In this document: positions 56,685-64,000 of the stretch, one piece after another | Layout of the letters: every line of letters starts with the position of its first letter | Numbering within the stretch: the stretch's first letter is position 1 | NCBI GenBank assembly: GCA_028277445.1 | Contig: JANQGG010000015.1 | Coordinates: forward strand, 1-64,000 | Direction: 5' to 3' | Length of the DNA stretch: 64,000 nt | Origin: Chloroherpetonaceae bacterium | Lineage (GTDB): Bacteria; Bacteroidota; Chlorobiia; Chlorobiales; Chloroherpetonaceae | Notes under the pieces: model-generated | Told to the model about the DNA's origin: nothing | Database searches by the model: none | What the model saw: the letters and a program-made list of their open reading frames with translations, nothing else | Program-made: the position numbers and the translations under genes

Positions 56685-59600
56685 TTGAAGACAGCAAAAG
56701 ATATTCCGATAAATATAGAGAATGAATGTTCGGAGCACAGTTCGTGTGGCGTTGGATTTATCGCCAGTCGCAAAGGCATTAGCAACCATGCGCATCTGGA
56801 GCAAGCCCTTCATGCCTTGCGCACCATGGAGTATCGGGGCGCATGTGCAGCAGATAAAAAAACCAGCGACGGCGCAGGCGTAATGACGGATATTCCATTT
56901 GAACTCTTTGGTTTGAATAAGGGTGAAATGGCCGTTGCAACCTTGTTTCTGCCTACCGATGCCGAGCGGCGTCGGTTTATCCTCAAGGCGTTCACCGATA
57001 GTTTTGAGTCGTTGGAACTCAACATTGAAAGCATCCGTCAAGTCCCGGTTGATCAAACCGTTTTAGGTAAAGAAGCGTTGGAGAGCATGCCCGTGATCCA
57101 CCAGGTGTTTATTTCAAGACCTGAACACTGCCGCACGCAAGCTTCATACAATAGATTGTTGTTTAAAGCCAAGCAGACGGTTCGTAGCCGAACACGTTCT
57201 TTGGGCATTCACAGCGAGTATTTTGTCACCTCCATTTCAAGCAGTACAATCGTTTATAAGGCGCTAACGCTCGCCGAGGATATCGATAAATTTTACCTGG
57301 ATTTGCAGAACCCGACGTTTAAAACCCGGTTTGCGCTGTTTCATAGAAGGTTCAGCACCAACACTCGAACCAGTTGGGATAAAGCCCAGCCATTCCGGGT
57401 GATAGCCCATAATGGCGAAATCAACACCATTGCCGGTAATCGTTCCTGGGCGGCTTCGCGTGAAAAATCATTAGGATTGATTCCCAATGATCTCATTACG
57501 CGCTATGGGGTAAGCGATTCGGGGAACCTCAACGAGATGGTTGAAGCGTTGCATCATTTGAGCAGCATCCCGAAAATCCAGGATATTCTGGCAATTATGA
57601 TCCCGCCGGCCGATCACGATAACACATACTATCGTTTTTGGCGTCGCGCCATGGAGCCGTGGGATGGCCCGGCCAGTGTCTGTTTTTCCGACGGGCAAAC
57701 TGTTGGCGCGCGTTTGGATCGAAACGGATTTAGACCGGCGCGTTGGGCCAAAACCGAGGATTATTTTTACCTCTGTTCCGATGCCGGCGCATTTAAAATC
57801 GAAGAACAAGACGTCTTGGAAAAAGGGGCATTGCATGCCGGCAGCGGTGTAACGGTGAACCTGGAAACCGGCAATGTGGATTTCAAAGACCCGAGCAACT
57901 CCGTGGAAAATAAAGGCGTTGAGTTTAATCCACGCTTAGTTCAACCTCAGTTAAGTAATACTGAGCCTGATCTGAGATCGCCTGGTAAAAAGAATTTGTT
58001 CGGCTTCACCCAGGAAGATTTGAACCGGATGCTGTTACCGATGATCCAAACCGGAAAAGAACCGATTGGCTCGATGGGCGATACGGCACGACTGGCCATT
58101 TTTTCAGACGAACCCCGGTCATTTTTTGATTATTTCTACCAACGCTTTGCCCAGGTTACAAACCCGCCCGTTGACTATATTCGCGAGCGAATGGTCACGA
58201 ATTTAAGAACCACGTTGGGACGTCGGCCAAATATTTTCGCACCAAAAGAGCTTATCCCACCACCGCTTGGGTTGGAATTCAAAAGCCCGGTGCTCAGCTT
58301 GAAGCATATTGAATACATCCGCTCGTTCATAAACAGTTCTGAGCAAGATCTGCTGTTTCACGTGGCTGAATACAAAATGTTGTTTACTCGCGATCATGGG
58401 ACGGTTGGTTTCAGGAATGTTTTAACGAAAGTAGCAAAACAGGTTGTTGAGGCTGTTGATAGCGGCGCCAGTATCATCATTTTAAGCGATGAAGGCGCCG
58501 ATTATGAGCATCCGCCTATTCCGAGCCTCTTAATGCTCAGAACGGTTGTTAATGCCTTAAATGATGCCGGAACTCGCCTTGAAGCTTCCATCGTCATTCA
58601 TTCGGGTGAAATAAAAAACACGCATCAGCTTTCGGCGTTGATTGGATTTGGAGCAGCAGCCGTGTGTCCCTATCTGGCTCTGGAGGTTGCCCGCGATGAG
58701 CAATACGCTTCGAAGTTCAATCTATCGGCTGATGAGCGTGAAGCCAATGTTTTGAAAGCCTTTGAAACTGGGGTTTTAAAAGTGATGGCAAAAATGGGCA
58801 TTTCGGTTCTGCGCAGTTACCAAAGCGCCAAGCTCTTTACAGCCATCGGTTTGGGTACTGAACTGATCAATGAGTTTTTCCCTGGACTTGATAGCATGTT
58901 TGGCGGCATTGAAGTCAAGGATTTGGCCGAAGATGTCCTGAGGCACGTTGAGCGCGCTGAAAAACTGGATGCGGAGCAAAAGTTGGATCACACCTACCTT
59001 TTAAAAGAGCACAACAAAGGTGATCGGGGCGAAAAACACTACATGACAAGCCGGCGATCAAAGATTATCCATGAATTGGTTCGTGATGAGGCGTTTGAGC
59101 CCGATCCGGAAACACCGCTTTATAAAGAGTATTTGGCGATGGGCGAGGAAGATGAACCGGTATGCATCCGACACGCGTTCGAGCTTAAGTATGCCAAAAA
59201 ATCCGAACCACTAAGCAAGGTTGAACCGCGCGAAGCAATTATGACGCGTTTTGGTACGGGCGGCATGTCCTTTGGTGCAATCAGCGCCGAATCGCAACGC
59301 GACCTGATCTTGGCCATGAAAGAAATGGGCGGGCGCAGCAATAGCGGTGAAGGCGGCGAAAACCCGTTTTATTTCACCGAATCAGTTACCTCCACCATTA
59401 AGCAAGTGGCTTCGGGTCGTTTTGGTGTAACGGCGGAGTATTTAATGGCCGCAAAAGAGATTCAGATCAAAATTGCGCAAGGGGCTAAACCCGGTGAAGG
59501 CGGTCAGCTTATGAGCGCTAAAGTTGATGTTGAAATTGCCAGAGCGCGCCATGCATTACCCGGCATTGATTTGATTTCACCGCCGCCTATGCACGATATT

Positions 59601-61097
59601 TATAGCATTGAGGATTTAAAAGAATTGATCCACGAACTTCGGCAGTTGCAGCCCGATGTGAAAGTAAATGTGAAATTAACCAGTGGCGAAGGCATCGGCA
59701 CGGTAGCGGTTGGTGTGGCAAAAGCTGGCGCGGACTCTATTCATATCAGCGGCGGCGATGGCGGCACCGGAGCGGCAACGCTTACCTCGATGCGCCATGC
59801 CGGTTTGCCTTGGGAAATCGGGCTGAACAAAGTCCACCGGGCATTGGTTGAAAACGGGCTTCGCAGTACGGTAATCCTGCGCACGGATGGCGGTCTTTCA
59901 ACCGGAAAAGATGTGATTACGGCAGCCATGTTTGGCGCTGACGAGTACGATTTCGGTAAGTTGCTACTGGTGGCTGAAGGGTGCATTATGGCGAGGATTT
60001 GCGAAAAAAACACCTGCCCGACCGGGATTGCAACCCACGATCCGAAATTTAAAGCCAAGTACAAAGGCAAACCAGAGCATGTGCTGCGCATGATGCAAAT
60101 TCTTGCTGAAGATGTGCGCCTGCATCTTAGCAAACTGGGCGTTAAGTCCATAAACGATATTATCGGACGAACCGACCTGTTGGCTGCTAATCCAAAGCAT
60201 ATGGAAATTATCACCAAACGAAAGCTGGATTTTCGGTTTTTCTTCAACGAGCCTAAGCCGGCGTCGGGTAGTTTGAATTCTAAATTTAATGAAGGCTTAA
60301 ATCCATTAAATGACCTGATCGTCCAAAAAACCAAAGAGGCGATTGAAAAAGATGAACACCTTAAGCTGGGGTTTAGGATCAAAACCACGGACCGTGCCGT
60401 ACCGGCAACGCTGGCCGGAATGATTTCCTTAAAAGGCAGTCGATACGCCGAAGCCAAGCGGGTATTTGATCACCAGGAAATGCCGTTTAAAGGAAAGATT
60501 CACATTGATTTTACCGGTAGCGCCGGCCAGGGATTTGGGGTGTTTATGGTTGAGGGTATGAGCATTCGTTTGTATGGCGAAGCCAATGATTCGGTCTGCA
60601 AGTCAATGTCGGGCGGTAAAATGGTGATTCGTCCATGCCTGAACGCCACATTTGCGCCTGAAAAAAATGCCATCATCGGCAACTGCGCGCTTTATGGCGC
60701 AACCGGAGGCAAGCTGTTTGTGAATGGACTTGCCGGCGACAGGTTCGCGGTGCGAAACAGCGGCGCAACAGCTGTTGTGGAAGGCGTGGGCTTGCATGCC
60801 TGTGAGTACATGACGAACGGATGCGTGGTTATTTTAGGCCGGGTTTCCTACAACCTTGGTGCGGGTATGACGGGTGGCGAGCTTTATTTGTATGGTGATG
60901 AACAAGAACCGTATGTTAATAAAGATTACATCGCCAGCGTTGAGATATCGGAGGAGGATGAACTGCGTTTGAAGGCGATTCTTGATGAGTATGTCAATGA
61001 AACCGATAGTCATTCGGCACGTTTTATTTTAAAGCACTGGCCAACTTCAAAATACAATTTCCGAAAATACGTCCCCAATGCCATGGCGAAGATGTGA
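56685..61097 (+). CDS. gltB: Glutamate synthase large subunit
   Basis: 1,470 residues. The catalytic Cys21 (SSCGVGFIAS) becomes the N-terminus after propeptide removal and hydrolyses glutamine. Then come the central domain, the FMN domain with GGMSFGAISAES and GEGGENP, the [3Fe-4S] cysteines in CIMARICEKNTCPTG, and the C-terminal beta-helix (GGKMVIRP, then NCALYGATGGKLFV). The start is TTG; no ATG lies in frame between it and the upstream stop at 56649. The GltD small subunit is not in the window, so it may accept electrons from NAD(P)H via GltD elsewhere or from ferredoxin. Long antisense frames here are shadows. Confidence 0.93.
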   Translation: MKTAKDIPINIENECSEHSSCGVGFIASRKGISNHAHLEQALHALRTMEYRGACAADKKTSDGAGVMTDIPFELFGLNKGEMAVATLFLPTDAERRRFILKAFTDSFESLELNIESIRQVPVDQTVLGKEALESMPVIHQVFISRPEHCRTQASYNRLLFKAKQTVRSRTRSLGIHSEYFVTSISSSTIVYKALTLAEDIDKFYLDLQNPTFKTRFALFHRRFSTNTRTSWDKAQPFRVIAHNGEINTIAGNRSWAASREKSLGLIPNDLITRYGVSDSGNLNEMVEALHHLSSIPKIQDILAIMIPPADHDNTYYRFWRRAMEPWDGPASVCFSDGQTVGARLDRNGFRPARWAKTEDYFYLCSDAGAFKIEEQDVLEKGALHAGSGVTVNLETGNVDFKDPSNSVENKGVEFNPRLVQPQLSNTEPDLRSPGKKNLFGFTQEDLNRMLLPMIQTGKEPIGSMGDTARLAIFSDEPRSFFDYFYQRFAQVTNPPVDYIRERMVTNLRTTLGRRPNIFAPKELIPPPLGLEFKSPVLSLKHIEYIRSFINSSEQDLLFHVAEYKMLFTRDHGTVGFRNVLTKVAKQVVEAVDSGASIIILSDEGADYEHPPIPSLLMLRTVVNALNDAGTRLEASIVIHSGEIKNTHQLSALIGFGAAAVCPYLALEVARDEQYASKFNLSADEREANVLKAFETGVLKVMAKMGISVLRSYQSAKLFTAIGLGTELINEFFPGLDSMFGGIEVKDLAEDVLRHVERAEKLDAEQKLDHTYLLKEHNKGDRGEKHYMTSRRSKIIHELVRDEAFEPDPETPLYKEYLAMGEEDEPVCIRHAFELKYAKKSEPLSKVEPREAIMTRFGTGGMSFGAISAESQRDLILAMKEMGGRSNSGEGGENPFYFTESVTSTIKQVASGRFGVTAEYLMAAKEIQIKIAQGAKPGEGGQLMSAKVDVEIARARHALPGIDLISPPPMHDIYSIEDLKELIHELRQLQPDVKVNVKLTSGEGIGTVAVGVAKAGADSIHISGGDGGTGAATLTSMRHAGLPWEIGLNKVHRALVENGLRSTVILRTDGGLSTGKDVITAAMFGADEYDFGKLLLVAEGCIMARICEKNTCPTGIATHDPKFKAKYKGKPEHVLRMMQILAEDVRLHLSKLGVKSINDIIGRTDLLAANPKHMEIITKRKLDFRFFFNEPKPASGSLNSKFNEGLNPLNDLIVQKTKEAIEKDEHLKLGFRIKTTDRAVPATLAGMISLKGSRYAEAKRVFDHQEMPFKGKIHIDFTGSAGQGFGVFMVEGMSIRLYGEANDSVCKSMSGGKMVIRPCLNATFAPEKNAIIGNCALYGATGGKLFVNGLAGDRFAVRNSGATAVVEGVGLHACEYMTNGCVVILGRVSYNLGAGMTGGELYLYGDEQEPYVNKDYIASVEISEEDELRLKAILDEYVNETDSHSARFILKHWPTSKYNFRKYVPNAMAKM

Positions 61098-61215
61098 TGA
61101 AGTAATTTAGTTATAGGTGATTAGCAGCAAGTGAAAATTTTTGGCAATGGAAGCCAAAAACACAAATATATTAATGATGAATTCATTAATTTAAAGTTCA
61201 TCAACCAACCAGGTC

Positions 61216-61264
61216 ATGCCTGCGCAGGCAGGCATCTATAGGCTCCTGCTTTCGCAGGAGCGAC
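61216..61264. repeat. Double-hairpin dispersed repeat unit
   Basis: The palindrome GCCTGCGCAGGC is followed by the perfect hairpin GCTCCTGC-TTTC-GCAGGAGC, with TATA-like spacer. It has the same two-hairpin design as the element at 1-80 but a different sequence. It lies in the 258-base gap after gltB. Confidence 0.5.
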
Positions 61265-61355
61265 AAAAACAAAACCTCGTCATTAGCAACTTGATTCCGC
61301 ATCTCTAACAGCTCTCCTTTGTCTGAAACACGTTGCTAACTGTTTTAGGAAACCA

Positions 61356-62201
61356 TTATATTTTATTAGAGTTTCCGTTATTAGCAGAGTGTTTTAATTT
61401 TGCTTTAGCTTTTTCCCATAACTCATCCAATTCAGAAAGGGAATAGTCGCTCCATGGTTTATCTGATTTAAGCACGTCTTGTTCAACGTCCAGAAAGTGT
61501 GTGATAAATTTATTTGTTGCCTTCCGCAGAGCATCTTCTGGATTGACTTTTAAAAATCGGCTGTAATTAACCAATGTAAATAATATATCTCCCAATTCAT
61601 CTTCACGCTCAGAGTCTGTTTGGCAAGTCTTAAACTCCTCTAATTCTTCCTGAAGCTTTTGCCATACTTCGTCCTTTTTCTGCCAATCAAAACCCACGCC
61701 CGAAGCCTTTTCCTGTACCCGATACGCCCGCAACAATTCAGGCATGGCTGCCGGAATGCCTTCCAACACCGACTTCCGCCCTTCTTTCATCTTCAATCGC
61801 TCCCAGTTCGATTTCACCTTGGCTTCGTTTTTTGCATCTTCCTCGCCAAAGACATGCGGGTGGCGGTAGATCAATTTTTCCGAAATGGCATCCAGGACAT
61901 CCGAAATGTTAAACGCCTTTCGCTCCTCTGCCATTAAAGCCTGAAAGCAAATATGCAATAGTAAATCCCCAAGTTCTTTTTTCAATTCGGGATCATCCCC
62001 GGTATCGATGGCATGGATCATTTCGTAGGTTTCTTCGAGCGTTAAATGCACCAGCGAATCCGGCGTTTGCTTTTTATCCCAAGGGCACTCCTTGCGTAAA
62101 ATCTCCACTATTGTATTTAATCGCTCAAATTTATCACCCAGTTTATTGGGAGTATTTTGCTGCAAGTCTTTTTTTTGATTTTCTGTAGATGGTAACGGCA
62201 T
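61356..62201 (-). CDS. mazG: Nucleoside triphosphate pyrophosphohydrolase MazG
   Basis: 281 residues with two MazG domains: ECPWDKKQTPDSLVHLTLEETYEM near residue 37 and a repeat copy in the second half (ELEEFKT, then REDELGDILFTLVNYSR). Mg-binding Glu/Asp residues are in EETYE and KKELGDLL. Degrades non-canonical NTPs. Normal length. Confidence 0.92.
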   Translation of the reverse strand: MPLPSTENQKKDLQQNTPNKLGDKFERLNTIVEILRKECPWDKKQTPDSLVHLTLEETYEMIHAIDTGDDPELKKELGDLLLHICFQALMAEERKAFNISDVLDAISEKLIYRHPHVFGEEDAKNEAKVKSNWERLKMKEGRKSVLEGIPAAMPELLRAYRVQEKASGVGFDWQKKDEVWQKLQEELEEFKTCQTDSEREDELGDILFTLVNYSRFLKVNPEDALRKATNKFITHFLDVEQDVLKSDKPWSDYSLSELDELWEKAKAKLKHSANNGNSNKI

Positions 62202-62234
62202 AATAAAAAGAAGTATAATTACGAATAAACGCCT

Positions 62235-62918
62235 TTATGAATACGGATATTGCTTAAGTCCTTTGAATTCTTGTTGAACCGGGCTTTTCAAAGCTTTAGG
62301 GCGAAAGGCCAAAATACTGCGATCATTCACCGTTGGATACGACCAGGCTTTATCGAAAATAAATTGAGGGACGGTGCGTCCGGCTGATGGCGGCGGTCCC
62401 GGATCATGCAAATGCACCATTTGGCCTTCAAATCCATACACCAAAACAAAATGACCGGCATAGCCCGGTTTTTCATTTAAGGCGTTGAGGTTAATCCCGC
62501 AAACCAGCAAAAATCCTTCACGTAAAAGCGATCTAATGTGAGAAAAATCCGGCGGCTGCGTTTGGTTTATATATGGCGCATACGTGGCTGCCACTTTTCG
62601 CTCGTAGGGAATATCACTGTGAAAAATCAATATGGATGCGTCTTTTAATCCATAACGTTCGATCAAATACATTTCGCCTTTATCAGCAAATTGTTGATAG
62701 TCGAATGGATCCCAATACCTGACATCAAAACCCTGTTTTTGCATCTGAATCATTCCAAGGAGCGACCATGTCCATTTCCAGGAGCGTTTCCCGGTAAGCT
62801 TATCCAAGTCGTTCCAGGAATACTCACGGTTCGGATAGAAATAGTTCAACACCATCTTAAGGCAACACTGATAGCAATGGGTATCATCTGGATTTGGGAA
62901 AAATGGAACGCCAATCAT
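62235..62918 (-). CDS. C39-like peptidase family protein
   Basis: 227 residues. Papain-like fold suggested by the catalytic Cys in HCYQCCLKMVLNYF, the His in AGHFVLVYGF and an Asp in HLHDPGPPPS. No signal peptide, no ABC exporter partner. It could be a peptidase or a transglutaminase-like enzyme of unknown target. Confidence 0.75.
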   Translation of the reverse strand: MIGVPFFPNPDDTHCYQCCLKMVLNYFYPNREYSWNDLDKLTGKRSWKWTWSLLGMIQMQKQGFDVRYWDPFDYQQFADKGEMYLIERYGLKDASILIFHSDIPYERKVAATYAPYINQTQPPDFSHIRSLLREGFLLVCGINLNALNEKPGYAGHFVLVYGFEGQMVHLHDPGPPPSAGRTVPQFIFDKAWSYPTVNDRSILAFRPKALKSPVQQEFKGLKQYPYS

Positions 62919-63072
62919 ACATGTTAAAAATCCAAAGTTTTAAACAATTAGGTATATAGTAGCATGGCTAATTCCCAATAATGAAAAAATGGATTTGAGA
63001 GTGTTAATTTTTTGGAAATTATAAATATTAATTAATGTTGAGGCATCTGAAATAATTCCATGACATTTTATC

Positions 63073-64000
63073 TTAATAAAACATGGTATTAGAAAGATGT
63101 TGCAATGAAATATCAAGGTATTTAGGATTTGAAATCATTGATCGTTTCCGATCACTCCATTCTTCAAGATTCTTCAATATTAAATTTTTATCTAAACTGT
63201 TATGTTTTTGCGATATATAGTCTATTGAAGAAAGCAATTCTAAAGCAAAATCAGAATAAAATCCATTTAGAAAATCAATGGTCTTTAATGCAATTGATTT
63301 TAATTCCGGTTTGGTTTCAATGTATTCTTTAACCTCATTATAACCATCTGCAACTAATGTTAAAGGCTCAAAAGGCTTTTTGTTCATATCACTAAACCCA
63401 ACAATATAACTGCCATTTAATGCATTCAGAAGGTGTCTAACTTTTCCAGAATAAGGTCCATAGAAATAGGGTTGAAATTTTAGTTTCAAATACTTGCTAG
63501 CGCCAAATCTTTGTAAGAAATATGCTACTTTTTCACTAGCAAATTCAGAAACGAATTCACCATTTCTCACTAAGTCATATAAAACATATAAAAGCAATGC
63601 CCTAGCTTCAGTAAGCTTAACACGTTCTTTTTTCAGCTGCTCCTTAATAAACAAGGTTGGTTCATATACCAATATCTCAATATCAATATTTTCCAAATAT
63701 TGGCTTATTAGCTTCTTAACTTTTTCCCATTCTAAACCCCCATTACCCGAGCCTAAAGGCGGAATAGCAATACTTTGTATCTGATAATCTTTAATAACCC
63801 GATATAAATCTTTCAGACCTTTTTCAATATACTCGTACTCAGATGGCTTTCTCCAATCTCGCTTTGTAGGAAAGTTGATTATAAATTTCTCACCTGTACT
63901 TACATTTCCGTCTTTAGTAACAAATAGTTTTCCAATTTCAATCTGCTTGTTTTTGCAGGCATTATGATACTCATTAAAATTATTTGGGTATGCCTTTTTA
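63073..64000 (-). CDS. darG: DarG-type antitoxin, 5' end beyond the window
   Basis: The open frame continues past the window end. An ATG-like start at 63696 is a TTG inside it. The upstream part reads as a DarG macrodomain: KKAYPNNFNEYHNACKN, NFPTKRDWRKPSEY, then SIAIPPLGSGNGGLEWEKV. It is followed by the family's C-terminal domain (FLQRFGASKYLKLKFQPYF, then YGPYSGKVRHLL). DarG removes ADP-ribose put on DNA thymidines by the DarT toxin and also binds DarT. darT should lie just outside the window. AT-rich. Confidence 0.88.
   Translation of the reverse strand, partial: KKAYPNNFNEYHNACKNKQIEIGKLFVTKDGNVSTGEKFIINFPTKRDWRKPSEYEYIEKGLKDLYRVIKDYQIQSIAIPPLGSGNGGLEWEKVKKLISQYLENIDIEILVYEPTLFIKEQLKKERVKLTEARALLLYVLYDLVRNGEFVSEFASEKVAYFLQRFGASKYLKLKFQPYFYGPYSGKVRHLLNALNGSYIVGFSDMNKKPFEPLTLVADGYNEVKEYIETKPELKSIALKTIDFLNGFYSDFALELLSSIDYISQKHNSLDKNLILKNLEEWSDRKRSMISNPKYLDISLQHLSNTMFY

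Noticed and set aside
56664-57056. Minus-strand frame opposite the gltB start
   Set aside because: Shadow of the conserved glutaminase domain of gltB; no family match.
59741-60457. Long open frame antisense to gltB (238 codons)
   Set aside because: It lies wholly inside the conserved gltB coding region, has no ribosome site, and its composition follows the reverse of gltB codons.
63073-63696. A complete 207-residue gene with its own start at 63696
   Set aside because: The start codon is TTG, and the frame continues upstream into a recognisable DarG macrodomain, so this is only the 3' part of a larger gene.
1-64000. tRNA, rRNA, CRISPR arrays, transposases, integron integrase, prophage genes
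   Set aside because: Looked for by eye and by the protein products; none could be supported. Very short or degenerate ones could be missed without a model search.

Overview
The window reads as a piece of chromosome from a member of the Bacteroidota/Chlorobiota lineage, most like a gliding green sulfur bacterium such as Chloroherpeton. This is inference. It rests on a 2,445-residue SprA-type outer-membrane translocon, a soxYZ-fccAB sulfur-oxidation operon, a non-classical (type E-like) succinate dehydrogenase/fumarate reductase, a molybdenum-cofactor set, and moderate-to-low GC. No rRNA, tRNA, CRISPR array, transposase, integron integrase or phage module was recognised.

Layout. 0.3-9.4 kb: a bacteriohemerythrin, then molybdenum-cofactor genes in two blocks (mobA-mobB, and moaE-moaD-moeA-moaCB-moaA on the minus strand) around a small envelope-sugar block (GT/cupin fusion, membrane protein, polytopic glycosyltransferase, GT2). 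A strongly folded leader lies just upstream of moaA. 9.4-14.2 kb: sdhA, two different sdhB paralogues and an HdrB-like sdhE. 14.2-18 kb: a CBS-domain gene, then soxY-soxZ-fccA-fccB closed by a clear terminator, with a divergent Cys-rich ORF. 18-25 kb: an AT-rich accessory island with an SH3-like exported protein, a four-gene ABC importer/methyltransferase operon, a possible pore-forming protein, a 48-residue small protein and a lipoprotein. 25.5-42.6 kb: ordinary chromosomal genes (RmlD-like, Ppx/GppA-HD, ferredoxin-like, peroxiredoxin, TauE, PabBC fusion, MetE-like, Nth, phosphatase, NusB, LeuDH, HAD, Smc, a membrane GH2-like protein). 42.6-47.7 kb: a second accessory stretch (deaminase, comM, PIN toxin-antitoxin, unknown gene). 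47.7-62.9 kb: sprA, ispF, GT2, gltB, mazG and a C39-like gene. The window ends inside a DarG antitoxin gene.

The most interesting signal is a set of imperfect inverted repeats at 18882-19012, 22222-22285 and 47226-47287, with a probable one at 46285-46405 and a half-site at 43653-43700. They end in GTT-purine-rich cores. Two of them share a conserved block (AACAATA-CTAT-CACAA-CGTT), and they sit next to AT-rich accessory genes. This is what integron attC sites of a cassette cluster lacking an integrase (CALIN) look like. Other points worth checking are the moaA leader (possible Moco-type riboswitch with its GAGG in the closing helix), a SoxY whose swinging arm ends at Cys without the following Gly-Gly, a GH2-like protein lacking the acid/base glutamate, and the tandem SdhB paralogues.
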